From Brienomyrus brachyistius (Eukaryota > Chordata > Actinopteri > Osteoglossiformes > Mormyridae), in NCBI RefSeq assembly GCF_023856365.1, contig NC_064542.1:22663838-22727837 (forward strand): a stretch of DNA of 64,000 nt, read 5' to 3'. Below the pieces are notes generated by a model. It was given only the letters and a program-made list of their open reading frames with translations. It was not told the DNA's origin and ran no database searches. Both the position numbers and the translations under genes were made by a program. Below are positions 46,751 through 60,107 of the stretch, piece after piece. How positions within the stretch are numbered: the stretch's first letter is position 1; each line of letters starts with the position of its first letter.

Positions 46751-48185
46751 AAATCTTGCAGTAATTAAATGTTGTGGCTCCCTGCTTTTGGCACTTTTCA
46801 CATTATCTACAATAAAATGAGCGAAGGACTGATTTGCAAAACAAACTGAGGCTTTTAGTGAGCGATTAAGCAGCTCTGAATTGCTTATTTATATTCCATA
46901 TCGAAAGATGCATTATTTATACGTTTTAGCGGTTTCACATTTGACAGCAGCCTGATGAGCACACAGCCAGAGCCTTCTAACTCACCTTATACCGCGGTAC
47001 ACTACACCTCTGTGGTGCGTTCCAGCCAGAACTGGCTGCTCTTTGTGGCTTCGATGCGTGTTTAATTTGCAGCGGACATGGGGATGCGTTGGGACCGTTG
47101 GTCAGCCTCAACTGCTGCGAAAACCATGTGATCTGGTGTGAGGGAACAGAAACATACAGGACTGGGGAACTGCCATCTTGTCTGTGAATGTACAATCATA
47201 GACTTGAGGGGGATCAGCGAATAAACAAACCTTTATTAATTTTATTGCTAACCCCCCTCCCCCAAATGATTCACCACTGCAAATAACCCCATCCCACCCC
47301 TTCACCCAATCCCTGTTACATGGTTCTGTTCACCAGGGAATCTTACTAAATAAATATAACACTAATCCATAAACATTTTAATCTTTTTCCATATTGATTT
47401 ACTTTTTTATATTAGACACACATTTTATTGGGTGCGTTCTTCATTTAGAAGACACATTAAAATTTAGTTACTACTGTATCTTTAAATAATTTAATGTTTT
47501 GCTTCCCCAAGACAATTACTGTATAATTGCAATTACAGAATGCTTACCTTAATCATTGCCCTTTAGGGGGGAGGGGGGTGATTAAAATGAGTTTGGGTCC
47601 TGAACCAGTAATCATTCTTATATGCAACCTTTTTTATACTTCTCATTTACGACTGACGAGCACCGAAACCCAATTAACTAATTATGGCGGCTTGTAAGAA
47701 GCACCGGTTGGCCCTTTGGTGGTTTTGGTTGGTCCATCCCTGGTGACCTGCAGGCTTCTTACAGACTAAATGTGTACTTAGTGTTGCAGACTGAAACACT
47801 TAACCTGCCTCTCCTTGTTAAATTTTCCGCAGAGGTGAATCTCAGCGGGCGTTATCGATTGTTAATTGCCCGTATTCTTTTAGACGCATTTTCTTTTACT
47901 GGAAAACTGGCCCCGTACTCCCCCATGCAATTTTATAGCGCCTTTTCCCCGATTGCCTCATTTTGTTCCTATTATTTCCAGGGTAGCTGGATTACAGAGC
48001 ACTTCTGGAAGACCCATCCTCCACCTAATCCCTCACATCAGACACTGTTGTTTCATGCTGGGAGTTAAACAAAGATCCCTGCCATCAGCAGTACCACCAC
48101 CTGTGCAACCAATTGCTTAGGGAAGACTAACGCCCCCCCCTCCCCAAATTACAATGCCCCTGTGTGCAACCTCCTCCTTCCATCT
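46751..48185. other. Unique intergenic sequence, partly AT-rich
   Basis: No gene recognised. 46780-46960 and 47770-47990 are repeat-free and could be conserved elements, but nothing definite can be seen. Confidence 0.4.
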
Positions 48186-48430
48186 GAATAAGGTGAGATG
48201 AACTTCATTGATCCCAGGGGGAAATTCTGCTGCATACAGCAGTGAGGTGCGTAAAGTGCAGTCAAACATATATAATGCAGAAAGAGACATTCACTTTCAC
48301 TAGAGCAAAGATAGGACACTTTCTGATGTGTTAAGGCTGGGGTGGGGCTGACATGTCAAGTGGAGACACTGCAGTAACTGACGGCAGCAGAATATTGGAG
48401 GCTTCCAGCGGGAACAGCATTCCTAATGGT
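48186..48430 (-). mobile_element. LINE 3' end fragment
   Basis: On the minus strand the sequence ends AATTTCCCCCTGGGATCAAT then GAAGTTCATCTCACCTT, the kind of terminus common at the 3' ends of fish non-LTR retrotransposons. No coding part is preserved. The clade is uncertain (L2 or Tx1 type). Confidence 0.65.
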
Positions 48431-48875
48431 CGGAAAGAAACGGGGCTATACGGCACGCTATTTTAAATAGCCTACAATCCGGTCCACTGTGCATGTAGAC
48501 TAAACGTAAGTATCATTATGAAATTACACATCCACTGTTGTTTTGCATATTTTAAGTTTATCCCCTATGGACATCGTATGCCCATAAAATCCCGCACCGG
48601 GGACAAACTGTGCTCTGAATTTTATCCTGGGAGGATCCAACGGCAGTCCGCGTTTCTCTCCATTACCGGGCTGGAACCGCTGGCCCAGAGATAGCGGCGT
48701 TTTAAGCGTCTCTTCATTAGCTGCTGCTATACCTTTACCATAACTAGGAGTAAGCAAAAAAAAAATGCATTTCTAAACCGTCAAGTACATTTGAAGGTGA
48801 GGTTATTATGCATTACACGACAGGAGCAGCAGAGGCAAAGGTTTATAAAATCCAGTGCTTTGAAGACGTTTAAAA
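48431..48875. other. Unique intergenic sequence between two LINE tails
   Basis: No gene recognised. A short A-run lies at 48757-48765. Confidence 0.4.
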
Positions 48876-49235
48876 TAATCAGAATCTTTTTTATTCGCCA
48901 AGTATAGAGAAGTACAAGGAATTTCTTTCGGTGCAGGTGGTGTCATGACATAAGCAAATTGAACATGCAACGAAACATCTAAGGGTAAAGATTGAAGGAC
49001 AAATAAGTAGAATAAGGCAGGATATGTGTATTGATGAGGCAAGCATGTAGACAAAATAAATAAAGAAATATATCGATAATGGATAGATGTCATATGAAAA
49101 AAGCTTGGGTATGGTGCAAACGAGTTCTATAAGACGCTGGAAATGGGAGTGGCTGGGATGCAGGGGGCCAGAAATTATACATTTTATGCTTGTTCCTCAT
49201 CTTAGATTAGTACAGGACTTCGTGCTCTTAGTGCG
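48876..49235 (-). mobile_element. LINE 3' end fragment, L2-like
   Basis: On the minus strand the end reads GAAAGAAATTCCTTGTACTT, then ACTTGGCGAATAAAAAAGAT and TCTGATTATTTT. This CTTGGCGAATAAAAGATTCTG type of terminus is typical for a fish L2-like family. The upstream boundary is not sharp. Confidence 0.68.
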
Positions 49236-51384
49236 ATGTTGCAGAGCCAAACCAGACAAAGAGAGGATGTAATAATTTGATTGTACTACAGCCGTTTAAA
49301 GCGACAGCAAGACGCAAGAAGTATAAGAGCTGTTGGATCGTGTAAGACCATCGGCATGAGAATGCCCTAGACACAGTTCACGGGCCAATCAAACAGCTTA
49401 TCTTATGAATATTAACGAGTCTCCCCGAACAACCCCGTAAAATTGAAAAATTCGCCCCCCAGATAAAAGTCAGGCGTGCTGGAACATAATCAATGGATAA
49501 TACATATAGCAATCGTGTCATACGCAAAACGCACGCAGTTAGTCATGTTTCAGAAACGCACGTGGTTATTTTATGCTATATATGCTTTAATGTGATGCAT
49601 TCAGTTTATGCGAATTATTCTTTTAATTGAATTATTAATGTCCTCTGCAGTGTTACAGACTGTCGATGATTAATAAAATCCAGATTTCCCCATGTTTTTT
49701 TTTTTATATTCTCATTCCCACCTCCGCCCCCCCCCCCCCAAAAAAAAAAAAAAAAAAAAAAAAAACAGAAAGAAAATAATGAATTAACAGGTCTGGACCA
49801 AATCGTGGCTGAAAACTTGAGGTCTAAACCGAGCCCTTTATTTGAAGAATCGGTACTTCCTTAATAATCAAAAATACATAAACTCTTAATTCCCAAGGAT
49901 TTAGAAAAAATAAACTGCTCTCCCATCCCCTGACTTATCTGCAAGCCGACACTAGTATTGATTCACGCTTCCAAGTGCGTAATCCCCAGAAAAACCCAAG
50001 GGGGGCACAGTGAACCCCGGGAAGATCCCGAAATCAGACTAGTTTTATTACCGGTTTTTATCGGTCTGGGTCGGCTGCTCTGTGAGCTTCGCTTGATTCT
50101 CGGATGGAGTGAATTAAAACTAGGTTTGCATTTTAAATTAAGATTATTAATAAGAGCAGACATTTTTCAATCGATTTAGAGGTATATTGTTTTCCGTTGT
50201 CTGAACTGTTTTAACTTAAACCGTGCCGTTGGTACTGGTGGAGAAATCCTCCCTTTTACGTTGTGCATGTCTCATTTTAAACGTCTGTCTGTGCATTACT
50301 GTTGGTAAAATGAGTTGTTAGCTTCAGATCCCAGCACAATGCTTCTCCCCAACCATGCCGCGCATTATCCGGGACGCAGAGTGATTTCCCTGAAGTGTGT
50401 CAAGCTGCAATTCACCGAAATAGGGCTGCAAACACGAAATGTGCCGCTTTGAATGAAGTGCGGAGGTCGGGAGAGCCCTGCAGTAAAACTGCGGCGCTTC
50501 GTCTGCATGCGGTCTGTTTCCGTAACCCGCCTTCCACCCCATGTTAAAATACCACAGCTCTTACAGTACTAGGCATAATTAAAAGACCAGCAAAACAATC
50601 GACATAATACAATTAGTATTTACTTCTCAATTTCCTTTTTTTTCATTACAGAAACAAAATTGTGATGCAAAAACATTACGAGTCTCATTTTCCACGTTGT
50701 GTTCCTAAACAATTCAGCAAAAGCTCACTCTGTCCTTTATAACGTGCCCCCCCTTCTTTGCACCTTCATAATTAACTGCTCCGTCTCGTTCCCCGGAACG
50801 AGAAGCCAATGCTGCCAGCGCCTCCGTAACACAATCTACAGTAGTTAGCGTTTTATAGACGGTAACAAGCCGTCAGTGGGGAACCAGTCCCGGTTCAGCT
50901 TTGCCACCCCGTATCGCCTGGCGGGGGGCAGAGGTCAGACATCGCTTAACAGTCGGACAAGGCTGGAGATGAGAGCGGGGGTGTCCCACGTCACTGGTGT
51001 AGAGAGCCACATTAAGAAGGTTAGGAAGACCCGTTTTGAGATATTTATCAGATATGTGCATTGGAATACTTGCTTGTTCAGCCACACTCCTGGACAAAAG
51101 TCAAATAAATGCCATTCTGGAACTGTGAATGACCTGTTTTTAAATCAGTGGTATACAAATGCTGTGCAACTACAGTGGGGTGAAGAGTTTGTGGCTGATG
51201 CCAAGGGTTGTGAATTATAACCTGAACCTTGTTACCACAGCAGTTAAGGTACAGCCAGCCAGATGAGGATAATTCAGTTCCGGTGACCCCATGCCTGAGC
51301 TCTCTAGGCTGGACAGCAGGTCACAAGATAAAGTCATACATCTGAGGACTTCCATGCGATCACCCACCCACCCACACACACACA
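49236..51384. other. Unique intergenic sequence, AT-rich
   Basis: No gene recognised. It contains the C13-A26 homopolymer pair at 49727-49765. Confidence 0.45.
49727..49765. repeat. Poly-C / poly-A tract
   Basis: 13 C immediately followed by 26 A. It may be a decayed retroposon tail or a simple slippage product. No element body was recognised. Confidence 0.95.
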
Positions 51385-51595
51385 CGTACCTGTCCAGGGA
51401 GTGCTCCATGGCACAAGGCAGGGGTACACCTTGGACAGGATGCCAGGCTATCATGCAACTGCATGTGTTTGGACTGCGGGAGGACACCAAAGGGAAAGAC
51501 AATGAGAACACAAAGCCACACACACCCGGCGCAGGGGTGGGAATCGAACCCCGGAGGTGTGAGGCTGCGGTGCCTGAGTCTATAGTACTGTCCAT
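51385..51595 (-). repeat. Dispersed fish repeat, copy 4
   Basis: Minus-strand copy with well kept phrases: GCACAAGGCAGGGGTACACC, TTGGACAGGATGCCAGGC, ACTGCATGTGTTTGGACTGC, GGGAGGACACCAAAGGGAAA, GGGAATCGAACCCCGGAGGT and GTGAGGCTGCGGTGC. The best preserved copy of this family in the window. Confidence 0.8.
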
Positions 51596-51717
51596 TGTTA
51601 CTCATATTCTCTGTCTTACAGCTTGGCAACTGCAGGACTCACTTGAGTGTGAATATTTTAAATTAGTGTAGTATAGTGTGGATATGGTGCTGGGTGTTAT
51701 TGGGCTATTCAAAATTT

Positions 51718-52360
51718 TGGCGGGGGGTTGGGGGGGGGGGGGGGGGGGCTTTCTGTGATGCCCTTCAGAGAAAGTCCCTCAGTAAATACCTGATTGTATA
51801 GGCAGGAGTAAAAATAAACGCAGTCATTTGCTTGAAATAAAACTGCTAAGGAATCGCAGTGCTGACAATAAAAACAGGTGACCGGCCTGACTCTGAGGAC
51901 GATGACAGCCTGGTACCGGGGGTGGGGGGGGGGGGGGGGGGGGCAGCAGCATATGAGACACGTCCTCCTGGGTTAATTACAGCCGAATGCGGAATCTTCT
52001 GGAATGCTCTCGAGACGCCAGACTGAATTGGACTTTGAGATGAGGGTGTCTGTCCTGGCTGGGATTCATCTACAGTCATGTGGGGGGGGGGGGGCTTCTC
52101 TTCCCTGCACAGGAGAGGAGGATGGGGGTGCAGGACTGCAGGGATTGGCGTGTGGAGTGTGCGGGTGGGGTGGGGGGGGACGACTCAGATTACATTAGTG
52201 GGCTTTACAGCCTCTCAGGTTGATGAAGGATGAGTGGATGCCAAGCATTGCGGCATCTGGGGGGGGGGGGGAGGGGGGTACGTCACTGATGGCCAGTGGG
52301 GGGGGCTTGATGGCCAGTTTACTGACCTGCTTTATACCCCCCCCCCCCCCCCCCCCCCCA
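51718..52360. repeat. Cluster of long G/C homopolymers
   Basis: G-runs on the + strand at 51722-51748 (interrupted by TT), 51918-51943 (one T), 52082-52094, 52259-52277 (one A), and a C-run of 23 at 52337-52359. The spacing is irregular and the flanking sequence is unique. The runs could form G-quadruplexes, on opposite strands for the G- and C-runs. Confidence 0.9.
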
Positions 52361-55300
52361 CCAGCTAGATCACAGGAGCAAGAGAGGAATCAATAAACTC
52401 GCAGTCATCAACTCTTGACATTACCGAGAATCAGGTTATGAAACATCACCGCAGGACACTACTGAAGCGCGGTACAGTTACTGCGTTTGCGCATGAGCGC
52501 GTCAGAGAGCTCGCGCGGCACTGCGGCACTTCCTGTTCAACAGCGCAATAAGTTTGGAGCATTGCGGTTGACCTGTTTGTGTGGGTCTCACGGCCGGTAA
52601 TTATGTCTGAGGAGGAGATTGCCAAATCTCCCCACGCAGGTAGTCGCTCTGTCACGTGCCCCCCCCCACCACTGCAGATAAAGCTATGAGGGCATCTTTG
52701 TCATCTAGGGGGCCCGCCTTGCCTCAAAATCCCACTTCTTGCCCAAGAAACCCAATTTACTACGAGCGGTTTCCCCACATCAATCACCCCGCTCTGCGCG
52801 TCGGGTTCCGCCGTCGTGTAACTAATGACTCTCTACTTACTGAAATTTAATGAATGCACGATTTGCCCACGAAAATGAAATGGAGAGCCTTCCCTTTCAG
52901 TTTGCAGGTATCCCTGCCCGTATTCATCAGCTTAACCCATGCTGATTAATCACCGTGAAAAATCCATTAATCCAAAGGGCCCTGCCCTTCAGGGGCCCGG
53001 AGGCAAACCCACCGCAGGAGCCTGTATCCCCCTGGCCGGTGCCAGGTGGCGTCAGCGCTAAACGGATAATCGCAGAAACAAAGCAATACACCCCCTCCCC
53101 AGTCGGTCGTCTTAATGCCCTCCTTGAATTGCTTGAGCGCTCCACAAAAAAACTATCGCCAATTCGTAACATGCCACTAATTTTCCACATGCGGTTTACG
53201 AGTTTGTTCTGTAACTATAGAAACTTATACCGGGAACGATAGCGGCATTCCCACCATTAATGGAGGCGGGATTTATGCTGGTAACATGGCCGTAGGGAAC
53301 GAGCCACCGGCAATGCAGAAGAAGGAGATTAAGGTAGTAACGTGTTTCGCTGTGTTCGTCGTGGAGGCGCTCGATCGGCGTTCGTTTGCAGTCACCACGC
53401 TGAGACTGGGGTCTGCGTGTCATGTGAGCGTGTAATTAGGAGGGTGTGATTCTTGGCGATGAAGCATGTGGCACGGACAGCATATGCCCCCCCCCCCCCC
53501 CCCGCAAAAGGAAGGGATACATTAACCCGCCTCTGTAGACCATCAGGAGTCCCGCAGCGCTGACCCAGGGCAGGATCGGTACGAGCTTCCGTCTCTGACT
53601 CACGCATGCTCCCCCACGCCCTTGTAATGCATCCAAGCGACGCTCCATCCTCCCCAGCCAACACCAAACCCCACCCCTCAGTCACATGGAGGCTTGTTAA
53701 ACACGACTGCTTTGTTGAAGCAGGACCTACTCACCTATTTATGGTTACTTTACTGCTTTGTTGAGCCACCGAGTGTTTAACCATTATTATGGCCGCGACC
53801 CCCAGTACTTCAACACATTAATTGTGGAGTGTCATCCCAGTCTGACAGGCATGTGACGAAATTAGGGGTTTAGACCCCCTCTCTGAATGCAAAGTGTGGT
53901 ATTGCACTGTTATTTCCCAGGTTAGGGCTTCAAAGTCTAAGGCTGGGTGCATCATTACTATTTACCTACATACAGTAGAAGTGTGTTTACTGATCAAAGG
54001 TACAACAGCAGTTTCTGTGTGAGAATGTCGAAAGGTTAAACCTGCAGCATTTCGATCAGGTCCGGCCTGTCGACTACTGGAAGAAAGACAGATAAAGGGA
54101 AGGAGGGATGAATAGGCAGTGACCTATCAGATCCTTATACATCCTTTAAGAGCCTGGAGAGGGAAATAAAAATCATAAAAAGGAGGGAAGTTGGACTGAG
54201 CGGAACGTGAGGAGCATGACAGCGACCTGCTGACTGCAGCTGTTTCTGCCTTTGCTGTTAAACAGTGCAGAGATGGATCCTGTTTGTGCCTTCAGAAGTT
54301 TCCCTAGATTCTATATATATTTATGTGCTGGATTAGGAGTCTGCACCCCCACCTGCCCCAGCCCCAGGAACGTGTTAATCTCTACATCACCCATGTATGG
54401 CCCATCCATCATATTGGAGTCTTCCAGGACATCCACACCTCATGGAAAGCTTCTTCTCTCAGTAAAAATGGTCGTTCTTGGGCTACACATGCCAGGAGCT
54501 CAGTACCTGGATATGTACCTGTCTGCTACCTACACCACTGAGCTGGCGGTAATGTCCCTCTGGGGCGGAATGAGGCACTATGCAGGTAATGCCAGTATTT
54601 CATTCTGTAATCACTGAGCGTGTTTAATGTCTGTCACATGATTATAGTTGTCTGGAATCATCATGAAAGCTTTATAGTCTGTTGTCAGTATTATGAATTA
54701 CGTATAATGCATAATGTACATGTGAAATGCGTAAAATCGCTGTGTGATGAGTGTAATTTCAGCTGCGCTCCTGGTACCTGTTTAATAAGGCACACAGCAG
54801 CGTTTCCGTCTGACAATCACAGCTCTCTGCTGTTCTTTTCTTCTTATTTCTCCGGCACCATTGGGCTCTTCGCGGACTCCCCGGCGCCCCCTCCCTGGCG
54901 CCCCCTCCCTGGCACCTTTGTGCTGTTCTGCAGGAGACGGCTCACATTATGTCATTCGCGTTTCTCTGGCCGCTTTGGAGAAACCGTCCCCAGACCCGCT
55001 GACCTGCCTTCAGGAGCAGCGGCGGCCTGTTAGCAATCCGAATGAAAGGCGGTTCTCCTGCCCCCGCTGAGGGTGTAAAAATGGCTCGTCCCCCTGATCC
55101 GGCCCCCTCTCTCAGCCCTGACTAATGGTTCCACTTCTGCTGAACGCTCTTTGATTTACAGGTAGCACTAGATGACTGGTCCCTCTTAACTGTGGTATTT
55201 CGAACAGGCCGTAATAATTTGTTTAGTCAGGTAGTAAAATCTTACTTTGCCGTGGACTATAAAGAGCATTTGGCGGTAGCGTCAGCAGCCAGGGAAATTG

Positions 55301-58300
55301 GGTAAATGCACTTTCCTGCATCATTCTAATGGACTAACACACCCAGACTGTATCGGGCTGATTGACTGTTTTACGGTGAGTAACTATGAAGAAAATTTAA
55401 GATCTCAATACATTTAAAATAATCCCGGGTTTATTCTATTCAACTAGGATGTAGAACATGGTGTTTAAGCACAGGAGAGAGATGACTCGGGTCATCAGCG
55501 CAAAAACAAAAGGCCTCTTCGGATGAACATACGCCGTGTCCCACCACTGAAACCACATGTAGGGCCCCTAAGGCTTCTGGGCCCCCTATTGGTCACAAAC
55601 AGGCACTACAATCAACCATTACCTAAATGCATTCCTTATTTAGAAGATGCTGAAGCAGCTAGCAAGCCGGCTAGCTACCATCTTCTGACTCTCCTCATTA
55701 GCTGTTTATTAGATTTTTAAACATCTTTGGGGAGGGGGGTGAATTTTTCAATAGGACTCCAGAAACAATCCGACCCCTGGCCATGCCAGTTGGTACTCGG
55801 CAGACGTGGACATGCAGGGCTGACATTGGTGGGGGTTGAGGGGACTTGGGACGTGGCGGGGTGGGGGAAGGGGCTGCACCCTGTAGTCTTCTGCCACGAC
55901 ACTGTCCTTCTCTGTGGTCTGACTTTTGGCTCCCTTGGGGATGAAGGAGCAGTGAAAGACATAAGAAAGAAGACAGAGCCTTCCCTCCCCCCAACCACGT
56001 CTCCACAAGGCACCAGGACACATCACTTTTGTGCAAGCGTCAACATTTCATCCACACGAGGTTCCTGTTCATTCAGGGGGCTCCTGTGGTCGGGTGACAG
56101 TACCACGGTAAAAGTAAAAGCACAGCAGCCCCTGTGACATGCTAATTTTGGATTATGAAGGATAAAGTGTTTTTACCCCCTTCCCTCTATGACAAACCCT
56201 CCCCAGCCCACCCCAAACACGACTCCACACTGAAACAGGATGAGTCTCCGTTTCACGCATACATTACCGGATTTTATTGAATAAAACAGTGAGGACACTT
56301 TTCAGTTGCTTCACGCGCAGCTAATTCGATCAGACTGGAAAATATTTAGCTTCCTGCCTTTTGCCACTCAGGGCTTCAAAGAGGAACGATCCCTTTAATG
56401 CCTGAGAAGTTCGTTTGAGAAGAAAAAAAACAATGTTCCCCCGACGGACAGGGGAAAGCGATCTATTCAGATGTTTTCAAAGCATCTCCGGAGTCTTTGG
56501 GTCACTGAGGGCGAATTACAATGGGGATTTTAAAGAAAGTCCGTATTGATCGCAGTCAGCGGGGTGCTCTGACCATTCTCAGGATGCCGTAAAACCGATG
56601 TCCACGAATTCGCTCAGTTTTCTACTATGATAGCGAGAGGTCCCTTTCAGCCTGGCATCTCCTGTCGATAACACAGACAGCTGTAGATTAAATCTTTTTT
56701 TTAAAATACTTTGTCCCCCGTAATGAGTTTCTACAGGGGTTATTTGGTAGCTGTGCAGTGCCCGGGATTTTGGCAGGAGAACTCGAGCACGTAACTCATT
56801 TCCAGTCCAATAAATCCGGTGAAACGTTGCGAGACACAAGCACCGGTGAGACCCCCCAACCACCAACGCCTCGCCCCCCCACACGGGCACACGCTCCGGC
56901 GGCCTTGGCTGTGTGTCCTGCCTGCCCCCCCCCCCACAAGTCCAATCTGCTGAGATGTGGAGATGCTTAGCCTTGTTTGCTGACTAATCAGCGGTGGCTA
57001 CTTCACGCTCGTTCCAACGTCGACACTTTGATTGGCACCCTGTTTGGCTCTCTCTAAAGTCCGTAATCATCCCCCCCCCCCCTCACCCTGCACATTAGCT
57101 GAATGCGGCCGCCTGGGGGGGGGGGCAGGTAGATACCATGCCACACATCCACTCTGTTTTGTGTGGTTTTATTCCAGTGGTTATGGGGGTGATAACCTTA
57201 TTTCCCCCCGCCCCCCCCCCAGCGGCCTTTCACCACGCTCAGAGTTGCCTTGCGCCACCCCGTAATTGAGATCCCGCCTCGACGGTGCGCCACCCAATTC
57301 CCCGCGGAATTTCCCAGGCTCCCGATAACAAATATTTCATCAGTGTTTCGTGGCTGTTTCTGCCACCACCGCTGTGTCTGACGCTTCATCTGCCGATAAG
57401 CTGTGAGCGTAGCCGGAAATGCGCGCTTTGCTTTTCATATGCTTTTGTGTGGCGGTAGAGGCCTTGTTATCTCCCCCATTAATGATGTGCAGTCCGCCTC
57501 AGTCCGGCCCGGTCGCTCTCATTTACATTCAATTAGCCCCTTCTTATAAAAACCTGCAAATGCACGCCCTCTAATGGGTCCCTGACTCCTCGTCCCTGCG
57601 CCGTGTGTCATCAAGTATCATTCTGCCTGCCCCCACCTTCATTTGCATTATCTCCGTGTGCTGCATGTCGCCTGAAACATTTAAAGTTCAGTCTTGTGGT
57701 ACAGTGTCATAATCATAAGGGTCCCTTTGGTTTCCTCTCCTCTCAGGTGCAGGCGAACCGGAGATAATCCAAAAATCTAGGTAGTGTTTTTGAAGTAGAT
57801 TCCTCTCCAATGCAGGACCGGGGGGGGGGGGTTGTTTTCCTGGGTGTTTTCATTTGGACTCCTCGCCAGAACAGGAGGGGGGAGGCGGAGGTACTTCTTA
57901 ATGAATATTTTTGTTTGCCAACCCATCAGCGTGTTGCTTTGCACAAATTAAATGAGTCGAGCATCACAGTAGTGTCCAAATTCCCCATCACTGGCATCAG
58001 ATGCTTTATGAACGTCAATCTGAATCCCAAACTTTTATTTATGAGTGTTTCTGGTTTTTTTTGTTTGTTCTTTTGCCTGCTGACCCAGCAACTTCAATTT
58101 CAAATGAACAAATGAGGTTAAGTACCACAAGGGTACAGTAGAAGGATCCTTTGAACTGATGTTTTGTCGTATAAGAAAGATGAATCAGACCGTAAGCAAA
58201 TTCATTTTATGAAATTTCCTGACATTATTTGTGTTCACGTTGTCATTGTCATGTTTTGCCTACAGGTTTAACTTAACTGACTAACCCATATGTGCCATCA

Positions 58301-59844
58301 CTGAAGGTCAGCTGATCTCTCTCTTCGGGAGACACACGTTTACTGAATTACAACATGTTGCTAAATAATTTAGCGCCGCTAGTTCACTGTGGGGAACCAT
58401 TGAACAAAAGAGACCTTAGGAGCTTAGGGAAAGGACCCCCTGGGCCCCGCCCACATATACATCCTCCAATTAGAGAAGACACTACATTTTCCCTTATTCC
58501 CCATCCACTACACTCGCGTTTGATTTGTTATTTCAGTTCTCGGTGTCTTGCTAGACCAGTTTAAACGCCTCCCGATCCCCAGTGAAGATTCACCCATCGG
58601 CGTGCAGATTAACACTGACTGAAGCCCTTCAACTAAATTCAAATGAATCCATTTATGTACAGCACTGGGCCCAGCTCAGTGGCTCCATAGTGCTTAAAAG
58701 ATTCATTAATAACAAAACTGTAGATGAGCAAAACAACAGTTAACGCTATACATACCGTACTGCAGTGTGAGAGGAGACGCCAGAGGTGAAACACTGGTTA
58801 TAAATGAAGTCCCACTTGCTACCAACCCCAAAAACATTTCAGGACTATTACAGCAATTTTATTTATGTTTTATGCATTTCACTGGAGCAGTTTAGATTTA
58901 TGATTAATCTTCCTAAAGCATACAGTCGGTGCAACCATTTCAGGGACATGAACTGGCAATGGATGTCCTCGGCCACCTTCATGGATGCTTTTCTCTCACT
59001 TATCTTCTTGTACAGCCCTGACCTATTGGCCGTCCTCTTATCTAGCTGCTATAATGTGGTGGTGTCAGGCCTGGCCTTTCTTCCAGGGTCAGGGGTCAGG
59101 GGTAGCTCCTTGTCATTGCATGTCGGAAAAAAGGCCCCGAACTGACATGAACCTTTTAATTTGGGCAGGTCCGTGGTTTTGCCATTTTAGTGTTTCAGCG
59201 AAAACGAACGAAAATTGAACAGGGTAACGATCAAACGAAAGGCATTACATGGTCGACAGCTGCTCATTTAATGCGGCAAAATAATAGGCTGGCAAAGATC
59301 TTCGCTTTTGGGCGTCTAAAGGTGCCTGTGATTGTAACTGAAATAGACTATTGTCACAGATGGAGGCAGGATGGATTCATCATTCTGATAGTGTTCCCCA
59401 AAGGCTTCTGGGTAAAATGGGGTTTATCCTTTTCTCCTCTGATACTCTTGTTTTCTTTATGAAATACGTGCCCCGTCCTGTTTAGCTTGCGCACCACCCA
59501 CCCTTGTCGAACTGCCGAGCCACCTGTGCTGCTCGTATTTCAACGATAATCATTAATGGGCTCCAGGTGTGTGTCCGAGGGTCGTGGGCCAGCCCCCCCT
59601 CGCCCCCCCTCGGGTGGATGGGAACGAGTGGTGATTGACCTTGACGGCGGAATCTGCTCTTCCTGGCAGTCAAGGCTTATTTGACCTTCGGCCTAAATCT
59701 TTAGCTTTAGAGAAACAAAAGGAGGCATGCTGGAGAATAGTGACCTTCAGAAGCAAAGGATTATGGGATGAGTGGCTGCCTTGAGCCACTTGTGCTGGCA
59801 TTTTGCAATAGACGTCCTGCCTTTTTTTGGATGTTAAGTTTACA
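52361..59844. other. Long unique intergenic stretch, no gene seen
   Basis: About 7.5 kb without a recognisable gene. Small items: C-run at 53487-53503; SINE-like scraps at about 53988-54012 (CAAAGGTACAACAGCAG) and 58112-58140 (GGTTAAGTACCACAAGGGTA); a 16-bp direct duplication (GGCGCCCCCTCCCT) at about 54887-54915; C/G-runs at 56926-56935, 57070-57081, 57116-57126 and 57823-57832. Open frames such as 58804-59145 (113 codons) and 54620-55033 show no domain. Confidence 0.45.
57395..57720. promoter_or_regulatory. Candidate conserved non-coding element
   Basis: Repeat-free stretch with words such as TTTTCATATGCTTTTGTG, CCCCATTAATGATGTGC, CAATTAGCCCC and TTCATTTGCATTATC (octamer-like ATTTGCAT). 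It stands out between homopolymer-rich segments. A candidate only. Confidence 0.25.
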
Positions 59845-59985
59845 TTGAATTTAATTAGCAGATTTATCCAAATCATGCAATTGAGAAAGCAGGGTTAGAC
59901 GGTACCGAAGCAATTAGGGGTTAAAGGCCTTGTTCACGCATCCTAAGCCACTCAGCCACTCACTGCTAGTTGGGGGTTAAATGGA
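59845..59985 (-). mobile_element. tRNA-derived SINE fragment
   Basis: Minus-strand 3' part: GCGTGAACAAGGCCTTTAAC, CCCTAATTGCTTCGGTACC, then TTGGATAAATCTGCTAATTA, with a diverged head. The B-box region is not preserved. Confidence 0.65.
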
Positions 59986-60107
59986 TCCGCATTAGAACGT
60001 GTCGACGACGTTCCCTCTTGGAATGTCATCCAGGAGCACCATCTCCTGCTATTCCCATCTGCTCCATTTTCCCTGGTGGTTGGTTTTTATTTCTCACGAG
60101 GCAAAGA
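59986..60107. other. Short unique sequence
   Basis: No gene recognised. Confidence 0.4.

Noticed and set aside
54620..55033. Open frame of 137 codons
   Set aside because: No domain. It partly depends on a small direct duplication at about 54887-54915. No support for a gene.
58804..59145. Open frame of 113 codons with hydrophobic stretches
   Set aside because: Hydrophobicity comes from T-rich sequence. No family was recognised and there is no conserved context.
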